The notes under the pieces: model-generated
Database searches by the model: none
Seen by the model: only the letters and a program-made list of their open reading frames with translations
Told to the model about the DNA's origin: nothing
Position numbers and translations under genes: made by a program
DNA from: Smithellaceae bacterium
Lineage (GTDB): Bacteria; Desulfobacterota; Syntrophia; Syntrophales; Smithellaceae
Length of the DNA stretch: 64,000 nucleotides
Direction of reading: 5' to 3'
Assembly: GCA_028693285.1 (NCBI GenBank)
Contig: JAQUVQ010000003.1
Coordinates: forward strand, 1 to 64,000
In this document: piece after piece, positions 42,714-51,491 of the stretch
Position numbering within the stretch: the stretch's first letter is position 1
How the letters are laid out: each line of letters begins with the position of its first letter

Positions 42714-42829
42714 GCATGAAGCATATGTCGAGAGGCAATTCGTGATCAGCAGCAGGATTTTCAGAAAGAACTTGAAGACTGGGGCAATTGTTGCTAACAT
42801 GCCCAAACTTTTTAAGGGATGCTTCATGC
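42714..42829. repeat. 11-bp inverted repeat pair around the dtd leader
   Basis: GCATGAAGCAT at 42714-42724 and its exact complement ATGCTTCATGC at 42819-42829. The second copy covers the dtd start codon (42826). If the transcript starts before 42714, the pair could bury the start codon; the promoter proposed at 42772-42800 would make a shorter message without it. Confidence 0.45.
42772..42800 (+). promoter_or_regulatory. Candidate promoter of the dtd-guaB-dnaE operon
   Basis: TTGAAG (42772-42777), a 17-base spacer and TAACAT (42795-42800); transcription would begin about 20 bases before the dtd ATG. Confidence 0.4.
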
Positions 42830-43275
42830 GGGCAGTACTTCAAAGAGTTGACCGGGCCGGCGTCAACATAAATTCACGATTATTTTCCTCTATTTCGCAA
42901 GGGTTGCTGGTATTGCTTGGCGTGGAAAAAGGCGATTCCCGGAAAGACGCGGATTATGTTCTGGAAAAAACAGTCAATTTGCGAATATTTGAGGATGAAC
43001 AGGGAAAGATGAACCGCTCGCTTGCCGACATTGGCGGCGAAATGATGGTGGTTTCGCAGTTTACACTGCTGGCCGACTGCGTCAAGGGGCGAAGGCCGTC
43101 GTTTGCCGGGGCGGAAGAGCCGGAGAAGGCCAATGAGCTGTATGAATATTTTGTGTCCGAGGCGTCTATGAAGGTGAAGAAGCTGGCCACCGGCAGGTTT
43201 CAGGAAATGATGCAAATCGAACTGATCAACAACGGACCGGTGACGATTCTGCTCGACAGCAGGAAAACGGTTTGA
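42826..43275 (+). CDS. dtd: D-aminoacyl-tRNA deacylase
   Basis: A 149-residue DTD with the signature MMVVSQFTL (Ser/Gln/Thr of the active site, near 74-82) and the cross-subunit NNGPVTI motif (residues about 135-141), which holds the cis-proline pair. It removes D-amino acids, and glycine mischarged on tRNA-Ala, from tRNAs. The upstream frame is open for 49 more codons, but ATG 42826 has AAGGGA six bases upstream and gives the canonical MRAVLQRV start. Confidence 0.96.
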   Translation: MRAVLQRVDRAGVNINSRLFSSISQGLLVLLGVEKGDSRKDADYVLEKTVNLRIFEDEQGKMNRSLADIGGEMMVVSQFTLLADCVKGRRPSFAGAEEPEKANELYEYFVSEASMKVKKLATGRFQEMMQIELINNGPVTILLDSRKTV

Positions 43276-43277
43276 CC

Positions 43278-43766
43278 ATGAACGAAAACGACATTCGGAT
43301 CGACAAAGACGGGATCTGGTATTACCGCGGCGCGCACATGTTCCGCAAAGACATTTTGTGCATTTTCTTCGAGCACCTGAAGCGGGACGACAGCGGCCGG
43401 TATTTCATCGAGCTCAACGGAGAAATCTGCGGACTGGAGGTTGAAGACACGGCCTTTGTCGTAACGGCGGTTTGCAAAATCCAGGACGCCTGCGGTTCTG
43501 AAACACTGGAAATCCTGTTGAGCGACGACCGGAAGGAGGCGCTGGACGCCGGCACGCTGGCCGTCGGCAAAGACAACGTCCTGTATTGCCGCGTGAAAAA
43601 CAACCGGTTCCCCGCGCGCTTTACCCGGAAAAGCTACTATCAACTGGCGGAATTCATTGAGCCCGACGGCGATGAAAACGAATTTTGCGTCGTTTTCGAC
43701 GGTCGGAAATATCCGATTGCGCTTGCTTCCCATAACCATGATAACGGAGGAAACCATGTTAGATGA
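43278..43766 (+). CDS. DUF1285-like protein
   Basis: A 162-residue acidic protein. The opening [26 protein letters not shown] and the following [26 protein letters not shown] strongly resemble the DUF1285 family, whose structure is known but whose function is not. No signal peptide or membrane helix. It starts two bases after the dtd stop and overlaps guaB by 11 bases, with the guaB ribosome-binding site (GGAGG) inside its last codons. The family call is from memory of its pattern. Confidence 0.65.
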   Translation: MNENDIRIDKDGIWYYRGAHMFRKDILCIFFEHLKRDDSGRYFIELNGEICGLEVEDTAFVVTAVCKIQDACGSETLEILLSDDRKEALDAGTLAVGKDNVLYCRVKNNRFPARFTRKSYYQLAEFIEPDGDENEFCVVFDGRKYPIALASHNHDNGGNHVR

Positions 43767-45216
43767 TGTTGTAAGAGAGTCCCTGACGTTTGACGACCTG
43801 CTCTTGGTGCCCGCGGCTTCCAGCATTTTGCCGCGCGACGTCGAAACATCCACGTGGCTGACGCAGAGAATCAAACTGAACATTCCCATCGTCTCGGCGG
43901 CCATGGACACGGTGACGGAATCCCGCACGGCCATCTGCATGGCTCAGGAGGGCGGCATCGGCATTATTCACCGGAATATGAGCATCGAACGCCAGGCCAT
44001 CGAAGTGGACCGGGTGAAAAAATCGGAAAGCGGCATGGTGGTCGATCCGATCACCATCGAACCGGAAAGAAAAGTCAGCGACGCGCTGGCCCTGATGCAC
44101 CAGTATTCCATCTCCGGCGTGCCGGTCGTCAAAAATGAAAAACTGGTCGGCATTCTGACCAACCGCGATCTGCGCTTTGAAGAAAACCTGGATCAGCCCG
44201 TGTCCAACGTGATGACCAAAAAAAATCTCATCACCGTAAAGTCCAGCATCACCCTGGAAGAATCCAAAAAGCTGCTCCACAAACACCGCATCGAAAAGCT
44301 TTTGGTCGTGGACGATGAAAACCGGCTCAAAGGCCTGATCACCATCAAGGACATTGAAAAAATCCGCCGCTATCCCAACGCCTGCAAGGACTCGCTCGGA
44401 AGGCTGCGCGTCGGCGCGGCCGTGGGCATCATCGACCGGGAGCCCAGAATCGAGGCGCTTCTGGCGGCGGGTGTGGACGTGATTGCCATTGACACCTCTC
44501 ACGGACATTCGGCGGGCGTGATTGACGCCATCCGCTCCACCAAGGCGAATTTCCCCAAATGCGAGCTCATCGCGGGAAACATTGCAACGGTCGAGGGGGC
44601 CCAGGCGCTCATCGATGCCGGAGTGGATGCGGTAAAGGTCGGAGTGGGGCCCGGCTCCATCTGCACCACCCGCATTATCGCGGGCGTGGGCGTGGCGCAG
44701 ATGTCCGCGATCCGAGACACCTATAAAGTCGCCTCCCGTCAGGGCATTCCCGTCATTGCCGACGGCGGCATCAAGTATTCCGGCGACATCGTCAAGGCCC
44801 TGGGCTGCGGCGCAAACGCCGTCATGATCGGCGGACTGTTTGCCGGAACCGAAGAAAGCCCAGGTGAAACGATTTTGTTCCAAGGGCGCAGTTACAAGGT
44901 GTATCGCGGCATGGGATCGCTGGAGGCCATGAAAATGGGAAGCCGCGACCGCTACTATCAGGACGACGTCGAAGCGCCTTCCAAGACGGTTCCGGAAGGG
45001 ATCGAGGGCAGGGTGCCTTTCCGCGGCACGCTTTCCGCCAGCATCGTCCAACTGATCGGCGGGCTGAAAGCCGGCATGGGCTACGTCGGATGCCGGACCA
45101 TTGCGGAACTGATCGAAAAATCCCGGTTCGTCCGCATTACGTCGGCCGGCCTCAGGGAAAGCCACGTTCACGACGTGATCATCACCAAGGAAGCGCCCAA
45201 TTACTGGATAGATTAG
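43756..45216 (+). CDS. guaB: Inosine-5'-monophosphate dehydrogenase
   Basis: A 486-residue IMPDH: the barrel is interrupted by two CBS domains (about 95-210), the catalytic loop is [10 protein letters not shown] with Cys303, followed by [10 protein letters not shown] and a mobile flap with [10 protein letters not shown]. It oxidises IMP to XMP, the rate-limiting step to GTP. ATG 43756 has GGAGG upstream inside the preceding gene. dnaE follows four bases after its stop. guaA is not in the window. Confidence 0.98.
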   Translation: MLDDVVRESLTFDDLLLVPAASSILPRDVETSTWLTQRIKLNIPIVSAAMDTVTESRTAICMAQEGGIGIIHRNMSIERQAIEVDRVKKSESGMVVDPITIEPERKVSDALALMHQYSISGVPVVKNEKLVGILTNRDLRFEENLDQPVSNVMTKKNLITVKSSITLEESKKLLHKHRIEKLLVVDDENRLKGLITIKDIEKIRRYPNACKDSLGRLRVGAAVGIIDREPRIEALLAAGVDVIAIDTSHGHSAGVIDAIRSTKANFPKCELIAGNIATVEGAQALIDAGVDAVKVGVGPGSICTTRIIAGVGVAQMSAIRDTYKVASRQGIPVIADGGIKYSGDIVKALGCGANAVMIGGLFAGTEESPGETILFQGRSYKVYRGMGSLEAMKMGSRDRYYQDDVEAPSKTVPEGIEGRVPFRGTLSASIVQLIGGLKAGMGYVGCRTIAELIEKSRFVRITSAGLRESHVHDVIITKEAPNYWID

Positions 45217-45220
45217 CCAA

Positions 45221-48200
45221 ATGAAGCAAGCCGATTTCGTCCATCTCCACGTCCATACGCAGTACAGCCTTCTCGACGGCATGATCCGCCTGGACGACCT
45301 CTTTCAAAAGGCCAAAGAATACGAGATGCCGGCGATCGCCATCACCGACCACGGCACGATGTTCGGCGCGATCGACTTCTACAAGCAGGCCTGCGCGGCC
45401 GGCATCAAGCCGATCATCGGCTGCGAACTTTATGTCGCGCCCCGCGGGCTCGCGGACAGAACCCCGTCGCCCGCCGGTGAAACGGCGCGCCATCTGGTGG
45501 TTTGGGCCAAAGACATGCAGGGCTACAAAAATCTGATGAAACTGACTTCCGTGGCCCATCTGGATGGATTTTACTACCGGCCGCGCGTGGACAAGGCCCT
45601 GCTGAAAGAATGCTCCCAAGGTCTGATCGCGTCAAGCGCATGCCTCCACGGGGAAATCGCTTCGCATATCGTCCGGGGCCGCATGGAAGACGCCCGCAGG
45701 GCCGCCCGTGAGTTTCAGGAAATTTTCGGCGAGGACAATTTCTATCTGGAGGTCATGGAAAACGGCATTCCCGAGCAGAAAACCGCCAACCGGGGCTTGA
45801 TGGAGCTTGGCAGGGAGCTCTCCATTCCGCTCATCGCCACGAACGACTGTCACTATCTGAACGCAGATCACGCGGAAGCGCACGATGTTTTGCTGTGCAT
45901 TCAGACGGGAAGAACCATCGAAGACAAAGACCGGATGTCCATGTCGTCGGGCCAGTTTTACGTCCGTTCCTCCGGGGAAATGCAGGCGCTTTTTGCCGAA
46001 ATGCCCGAAGCAGTCTCCAATACGATGGATGTCGCGAATCGATGCAACCTGACCCTGGAATTCGGGAAATTCTACCTGCCGAAATACGAGATCAAGGACC
46101 CCGGAGAAAGCCTTGAGGATCATCTGGATCGCAAGGCGACCCAGGGCCTGGAAAAACTGTTCCCGGTGATTTTGAAGCACTGGAAAGAGGACGAGGCGGC
46201 CGTTCGGCAAAAATACACGGATCGCCTGCGCTCAGAGCTGGAAATCATCAAAAAAATGGGGTTTGCCGGATATTTTCTGATCGTTTCCGATTTTATCAAG
46301 CACGCCAAGCACACGGGGGTGCCCGTCGGTCCGGGACGCGGCTCCGCTGCCGGATCGCTGGTGGCATATGCCATTCGCATCACCGACATCGATCCCTTGC
46401 TCTACGGATTGTTTTTCGAGCGTTTTCTCAATCCGGACCGGATCAGCATGCCGGACATCGACATCGATTTCTGCCAGGAACGCCGCGGTGAAATCATCAA
46501 ATACGTCACGGAAAAATACGGCAAGGACAGAGTCTCCCAGATCTGCACCTTCGGCAAGATGATGGCCAAGGGCGTGATTCGGGATGTGGGCAGAGCCCTG
46601 AACATTCCCTATGGCGAAGTGGACCGAATTGCCAAACTGGTGCCGACCTTTCCGCTGAACATCAAGCTAGCGGATGCGTTCAAGGCGGAGCCGCGTTTTG
46701 AGGAAGAACGCAGGAAGAACCCGAAGATCGACAAAATGCTGTCGCTGTCGCTGGTTCTGGAAGGCCTCAACCGGCATTCTTCCGTGCACGCCGCCGGCAT
46801 TGTGATATCCGACGTTCCGCTGGTCGAGCGTGTTCCGCTTTTTTCTCCCAAAAAAGATGACAGGGTTTCCCAGTATTCGATGAAGGATATCGAAGCCGTC
46901 GGGCTGACCAAATTTGATTTTTTGGGTCTCAAGACGCTGACGGTCATTAAGAACGCCGTGGATTTCATCCGGGATTCCCACCATGTCGATGTTGACGTGA
47001 ACAATCTTCCTCTCGATGATGAAGAAACCTACCGTCTGCTCGCAAAGGGGGAAACCGACGGTGTTTTCCAGCTGGAAAGCGCCGGGATGAAAGACCTGCT
47101 GGTCAATTTCAAGCCGGACCGCATCGAAGACGTCATCACGCTGATTGCTGCCTACCGGCCGGGACCGATGAAGATGATTCCCGATTTTATCGCCCGCAAG
47201 CATGGAAAGCAGCAGATTGCCTATGAGCTTCCCCAGCTGGAGCCGATCCTCAAAGAAACCTACGGCATCATCCTTTACCAGGAACAGGTCATGCAGATCG
47301 CCAACGTCATTGGAGGATATACCATGGCGCAGGCCGACACGCTGCGCAAAGTGATGGGGAAAAAGCAGGTAGCGGCGATGGAAAAGGAGAAACCCCGTTT
47401 TCTTGAAGGCGCGAAAAAGAAAACGATCAACGAGAACAAGGCAAAAATCATATGGAATCAGATGGAAGACTTCGCCGAATACGGTTTCAACAAGTCTCAC
47501 AGCGCCGCCTACGCGATGATCACCTACCAGACGGCCTATCTGAAGGCCCATTATCCCGTCGCCTTCATGGCGGCGCTTTTGACCAGCGAAAAAGACAACC
47601 GGGACAAGATTATCCGGCACATGTCCAACTGCAAGGAAATGGGCATCAATATTCTGCCGCCGGACATCAATGAATCCCAAAAGGATTTCAGCATTTCGGG
47701 AGGCAACATCCGTTTCGGCCTTGCCGCCGTAAAAAATGTCGGGGAAGCGGCGATTGAATCCGTAATGGAAATCCGCATGGAAGGAAAATTTACATCCTTC
47801 ATGGATTTTCTCTGCCGCATCGATCTGCGCAAAGTCAACCGAAGGGTCCTGGAAAGTCTGATCAAGTGCGGATCTTTCGATTCCCTGCACTTCACCCGCC
47901 GTCAGCTCATGGAATGCCTGGATTCGGCCATGGAGGAGGCGCAGCGCAAGCAGAAGGAATTGCAAAGCAATCAGGCAAGCATCTTCGACGAGCTCGCTCC
48001 CGCCAGAACATCCGGGACAGGCGGCAACGGGTCTTTCTCGATTCCCGAGCTGCCCGAATGGGACCGCAAGGAACTGCTCTCCATCGAAAAAGACACCGTC
48101 GGTTTTTATATTTCCGGGCATCCATTGCAGGGCTATGCCGGCAAGTTGCACCTGGTTGCCAACACGGATTCTTCATCGCTGAACACCAAAAGAGACAAAG

Positions 48201-48694
48201 AAACCATCACCGTCGCGGGGATCATCAGCTCGCTCTCTGAGAGGCTGACCAAGAAAAAAGAAGTGATGTGCAATGTTGTTCTTGAAGACCTGCAGGGTTC
48301 CGTCAATATCATCTTCTGGGCGGACATCTACAGGAAATTCTCCGATTTGCTCCATGCCGACGAGCCGGTTGTTATTCAGGGGATGGTCGATATCGGAGAT
48401 GAATCTAATAAAATCATCGCTCTGGATGTGATTCCCCTGGCCAAGGCTCTGGAAAATCCCTATAAACAGGTTCGTTTTATGGTCAAAACCGACAAAATAT
48501 CCCCGGAGGGAATTTCCGCCCTTTGTGAAACGATTCGAAAATACGATGGGAAATACGAAGGCTATATTCACCTGTTGAACGGGAAATGCGAAACCATCGT
48601 CCGTCTCGGGGACCGCACAAAACTAAACATCTGTGAGAAACTCCGACGGGAGGCGGATGCGATTCTGGGGGAGGGGAGTACGGTTTATTGCTGA
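45221..48694 (+). CDS. dnaE: DNA polymerase III subunit alpha
   Basis: An 1157-residue DnaE1-type replicative polymerase: an N-terminal PHP domain (HVHTQYSLLDG, ITDHGTM), palm with catalytic PDIDIDF (Asp412, Asp414) and a third Asp further on, a fingers and beta-binding region with helix-hairpin-helix, and a C-terminal OB fold (about 990-1070; ITVAGIISSLSERLTKKKEVM). It is the chain-elongating subunit of the replisome. The adjacent start after guaB suggests co-transcription of GTP synthesis and replication genes. Confidence 0.98.
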   Translation: MKQADFVHLHVHTQYSLLDGMIRLDDLFQKAKEYEMPAIAITDHGTMFGAIDFYKQACAAGIKPIIGCELYVAPRGLADRTPSPAGETARHLVVWAKDMQGYKNLMKLTSVAHLDGFYYRPRVDKALLKECSQGLIASSACLHGEIASHIVRGRMEDARRAAREFQEIFGEDNFYLEVMENGIPEQKTANRGLMELGRELSIPLIATNDCHYLNADHAEAHDVLLCIQTGRTIEDKDRMSMSSGQFYVRSSGEMQALFAEMPEAVSNTMDVANRCNLTLEFGKFYLPKYEIKDPGESLEDHLDRKATQGLEKLFPVILKHWKEDEAAVRQKYTDRLRSELEIIKKMGFAGYFLIVSDFIKHAKHTGVPVGPGRGSAAGSLVAYAIRITDIDPLLYGLFFERFLNPDRISMPDIDIDFCQERRGEIIKYVTEKYGKDRVSQICTFGKMMAKGVIRDVGRALNIPYGEVDRIAKLVPTFPLNIKLADAFKAEPRFEEERRKNPKIDKMLSLSLVLEGLNRHSSVHAAGIVISDVPLVERVPLFSPKKDDRVSQYSMKDIEAVGLTKFDFLGLKTLTVIKNAVDFIRDSHHVDVDVNNLPLDDEETYRLLAKGETDGVFQLESAGMKDLLVNFKPDRIEDVITLIAAYRPGPMKMIPDFIARKHGKQQIAYELPQLEPILKETYGIILYQEQVMQIANVIGGYTMAQADTLRKVMGKKQVAAMEKEKPRFLEGAKKKTINENKAKIIWNQMEDFAEYGFNKSHSAAYAMITYQTAYLKAHYPVAFMAALLTSEKDNRDKIIRHMSNCKEMGINILPPDINESQKDFSISGGNIRFGLAAVKNVGEAAIESVMEIRMEGKFTSFMDFLCRIDLRKVNRRVLESLIKCGSFDSLHFTRRQLMECLDSAMEEAQRKQKELQSNQASIFDELAPARTSGTGGNGSFSIPELPEWDRKELLSIEKDTVGFYISGHPLQGYAGKLHLVANTDSSSLNTKRDKETITVAGIISSLSERLTKKKEVMCNVVLEDLQGSVNIIFWADIYRKFSDLLHADEPVVIQGMVDIGDESNKIIALDVIPLAKALENPYKQVRFMVKTDKISPEGISALCETIRKYDGKYEGYIHLLNGKCETIVRLGDRTKLNICEKLRREADAILGEGSTVYC

Positions 48695-48695
48695 T

Positions 48696-49415
48696 ATGAT
48701 ACATGAGGAAAGAACTTATAGATCATTAATTAATAAAGATAATCTGATTTCATATCGTGTTAAAATTTCTCAAAGCGACCTGTGGATAAGCTCTGATTCC
48801 AACCTGGCCTCAGTGGCCGAAAAATCTCTTCTGAAGCATCGATTTTCCCTTGAATCCTATATCGACAGGCATCCGGAATTTCAAACGGCGCTGCTTCCTT
48901 ATCCACAGGACTTTCTGGCGCCAGGAATCGTCAGGGAGATGATTGCGCGATCAGCCGTCTGCGGGGTAGGGCCAATGGCCTCCGTTGCAGGCGCAATCGC
49001 GGAATTTGTGGGAAACGATCTTTCCGGTTTGACGGATCATCTCATCATTGAAAACGGAGGGGATATTTTTCTTCTTTCCAAAAGCAGCCTGACCATCGGA
49101 ATCTTTGCCGGAGAATCTACTTTAAGTTATAAGGTTAAAATAATTGTAAAACCTGAAGAAACGCCTTTGGGTGTCTGTACATCATCCGCAACGGTCGGGC
49201 CGTCTCTCAGCTTCGGAAAAGCCGACGCGGTCTGCGTTCTTTCCAGTTCCCCGACGCTGGCGGATGCAGCGGCCTCCGCAATCGGCAATCGCGTAAATAC
49301 CCGATACGATATTCGAAATGCCATGAATTGCGGAATGAAAATACCGGGCGTGAAGGGCATTGTCATTATCTTTGGAAATGAAATGGGCGCAATGGGGGAG
49401 GTCGAGCTTGCCTGA
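48696..49415 (+). CDS. UPF0280 family protein (ApbE-like fold)
   Basis: A 239-residue protein with the UPF0280 features: a YRVKISQSDLWISSDSNL-type opening, a Gly/Ala-rich centre (VCGVGPMASVAGAIAEFVG), ENGGDIFL, CTSSATVGPSLSFGKADAVCVLS and LADAAASAIGNRV. The last blocks resemble the FMN transferase ApbE, so binding of a flavin or related ligand is conceivable, but the family's role is not known. The ATG lies one base after the dnaE stop, and its best purine-rich site is rather far (GAGGGGAG, 17 bases), pointing to coupling with dnaE translation. Local base composition is more AT-rich than in dnaE. Confidence 0.82.
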   Translation: MIHEERTYRSLINKDNLISYRVKISQSDLWISSDSNLASVAEKSLLKHRFSLESYIDRHPEFQTALLPYPQDFLAPGIVREMIARSAVCGVGPMASVAGAIAEFVGNDLSGLTDHLIIENGGDIFLLSKSSLTIGIFAGESTLSYKVKIIVKPEETPLGVCTSSATVGPSLSFGKADAVCVLSSSPTLADAAASAIGNRVNTRYDIRNAMNCGMKIPGVKGIVIIFGNEMGAMGEVELA

Positions 49416-49455
49416 AATACAACAATATCTCAGGAAGAAGGAAGGAAATCACTAT

Positions 49456-49848
49456 ATGGATGATTTTACAAAGGAACTATGGAAGAAAAGCCCGTTTATC
49501 AAACTGCTTGGGCTTGAATTTGAAAAGCTGGAACAGGGGCGCACTTCCACCCGTCTTGAAAGGAGAGAAAACCTGCTCAACAAACACAGCGCCGTTCACG
49601 GAGGCGTTATCTATGCCATAGCCGATATCAGCATGGGCGTGGCTGTTTACACCACATTGAAAACAGGTGAAGAAACTTCCACGATTGAAATCAAGATCAA
49701 CTATCTAAAGCCGGCGAAATGCAATCTTTTAATTTGCGAAGCGCGAGTTCTTAAAAAAGGAAAAAATTTAGCCGTCGTGGAGGCGGAGATAAGGTCGGGA
49801 GAAAGCGATCTGATCGCAAAGGCTCTCGGCACATTCATGTTAACATAA
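49456..49848 (+). CDS. Hotdog-fold thioesterase (PaaI-like)
   Basis: A 130-residue hotdog protein: NLLNKHSAVHGGVIYAIADISMGVAVYTTL contains the PaaI/YdiI-type HGG helix motif, followed by TIEIKINYLKPA and a late strand EAEIRSG. Such enzymes hydrolyse acyl-CoA or aryl-CoA thioesters in the cytoplasm. ATG 49456 has AAGGAA eight bases upstream; the preceding gene ends 40 bases earlier. It is the last gene of the dtd-to-thioesterase run. Confidence 0.88.
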   Translation: MDDFTKELWKKSPFIKLLGLEFEKLEQGRTSTRLERRENLLNKHSAVHGGVIYAIADISMGVAVYTTLKTGEETSTIEIKINYLKPAKCNLLICEARVLKKGKNLAVVEAEIRSGESDLIAKALGTFMLT

Positions 49849-49897
49849 GATATCTTATAGGACATAAAGAAAATGCGGCAATGCGGCGGGCGGGCTG

Positions 49898-50854
49898 CTA
49901 CATCCCATCCGCCGCCAGTTGTTCAATCAATCGAGCCTGCTTATCGGTGAGTTTTTTCGGAACCTCAACGTTGACTTTGACGAACTGATCGCCATTGCGT
50001 GATTCCTTCAGGACAGGCACTCCAAATCCCTTCATTCGAATCTTGGTATTGTTTTGCGTTCCGGGCGCGATCTTCAGTCTTTTCATGGTTCCGTCGATCG
50101 TTGGAACGTCGATGGTTGTCCCCAGAGCGGCCTGGGAAAACTTGATGGTTTTTTCGATGTACAGGTCATTGCCGTCGCGGGCGAAGATCGGATGGGACAA
50201 AACATTGATATTCAGGTAGAGATCACCGTTTTGCCCGCCGTTGTAACCCGGCAGGCCTTTTCCGGGAAGCCTCAGTTTCTTTCCGGAGCTGATTCCCGGG
50301 GGTATTTTGACATTAATGTTTTCAGCGCCCTTTTCCATCTGAAGCGAAATTTTCTTGTCGGCGCCCAAAACTGATTCTTCAAGGGATATTGATAGGTTAT
50401 ATTCGGCATCCTGGCCTTTTTGCGGCATATTGGCATACTGGCCGCCGCCCCCGCCCATTTGACCGAAAATGCCGGCCAGCGGGTCGTCATATTCCGTATA
50501 GCCGCCCCGTCTCGTTCCCGTGCGGAAGGTTGTTCGCCCCCCTCCCCTGGGCCCGCCGAAGCCGAAACTGCGCAAAATCTCGTCGAGGTCGAACCCGCGG
50601 AAGATGTCTTCTTGTGAATATTGCTGGCGAAACTGATCAGCCGAGCCGAAATTGTCGTAATTCTGCCTCTTTTCCGCATCACTTAAAACAGCGTAAGCCT
50701 CGCTGATTTTTTTGAATTTCTCCTCGGCTGCCGCTTTGTTGTTGGGATTTTTATCCGGATGCCACTTGACGGCCAGCTTTCGGTAGGCTTTTTTGATTTC
50801 CTCCGGCGTGGCCTTTTTTTCAACGCCCAGAACCTTATAGTAATCTTCAGCCAT
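49898..50854 (-). CDS. cbpA: Curved-DNA-binding-type DnaJ protein (CbpA-like)
   Basis: A 318-residue J-domain protein: J domain 4-70 with His32-Pro33-Asp34, a Gly/Phe-rich stretch (about 80-135), and the two C-terminal substrate-binding domains, but no CxxCxGxG zinc repeats. It is therefore a class-B co-chaperone of DnaK and not DnaJ itself. It sits 39 bases downstream of iorB and has its own AGAGGAAA ribosome-binding site; it may be read from the iorAB operon. Confidence 0.94.
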   Translation of the reverse strand: MAEDYYKVLGVEKKATPEEIKKAYRKLAVKWHPDKNPNNKAAAEEKFKKISEAYAVLSDAEKRQNYDNFGSADQFRQQYSQEDIFRGFDLDEILRSFGFGGPRGGGRTTFRTGTRRGGYTEYDDPLAGIFGQMGGGGGQYANMPQKGQDAEYNLSISLEESVLGADKKISLQMEKGAENINVKIPPGISSGKKLRLPGKGLPGYNGGQNGDLYLNINVLSHPIFARDGNDLYIEKTIKFSQAALGTTIDVPTIDGTMKRLKIAPGTQNNTKIRMKGFGVPVLKESRNGDQFVKVNVEVPKKLTDKQARLIEQLAADGM

Positions 50855-50893
50855 GCAAATTTCCTCTTATTTTTCTTTTCTTATGGCGGTAAT

Positions 50894-51475
50894 TTAAGCA
50901 GGAATTCCCATTTGAAAAGCTTCAAGATTCAATTTTACAAGTTTTTGCGGAAAGGATTTCCGAATAACGCTTTCCCAGATTGCATGCGGAATGTCCATCA
51001 GTGAGGAAAGAGCTCCCAAAAGAACGACATTGGCCGCTTTCAGATTGCCGGCCCTCTGGGCGAGCAAAAGTGCCTCAATCGCCATTACCTGAGGGTAATG
51101 CATTTTTAGATATTCAATGATATCCAATGGATAATCAGCATCCCCCGTATTGACGGCCGGGGGATTGATCTGCTCGGTATTCAGAATGATGGAAGCATTC
51201 GGGCTTAAGTCTTTCAGATAGCGCAGGGCTTCCATTTTCTCAAAGGAAACCAGCGTTTCAACGGTTCCCGGCTCCGCGAGGGGCGAATAAACCTTTCTGC
51301 CGTAACGAACGTGGCTGGTGACACAGCCGCCGCGCTGCGCCATGCCGTGGACTTCGCTTTTCTTGACATCGTAGCCGGCTTCCATCATGACTTCGCAGAG
51401 GATATCGCTGGCCCGAATGATGCCCTGCCCGCCCACTCCGGCAAACAGAATGCTTTTTACCCTGTCTTCTTTCAT
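50894..51475 (-). CDS. iorB: Indolepyruvate:ferredoxin oxidoreductase subunit beta
   Basis: A 193-residue gamma-type 2-oxoacid oxidoreductase subunit with the SILFAGVGGQGIIRASDIL opening and the HGMAQRGGCVTSHVRYG motif typical of IorB. With IorA it oxidatively decarboxylates aryl pyruvates (from Trp, Phe, Tyr) to aryl acetyl-CoA, reducing ferredoxin; in reverse it can make the 2-oxoacids. ATG 51475 has AAGGAAAG upstream. It follows iorA by 16 bases. Confidence 0.95.
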   Translation of the reverse strand: MKEDRVKSILFAGVGGQGIIRASDILCEVMMEAGYDVKKSEVHGMAQRGGCVTSHVRYGRKVYSPLAEPGTVETLVSFEKMEALRYLKDLSPNASIILNTEQINPPAVNTGDADYPLDIIEYLKMHYPQVMAIEALLLAQRAGNLKAANVVLLGALSSLMDIPHAIWESVIRKSFPQKLVKLNLEAFQMGIPA

Positions 51476-51491
51476 AAAACTTTCCTTTTCT

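Noticed and set aside
42679..42825. A 49-residue N-terminal extension on Dtd
   Set aside because: The family begins with MRAVLQRV, and a good ribosome-binding site precedes that ATG; the upstream frame covers the promoter region.
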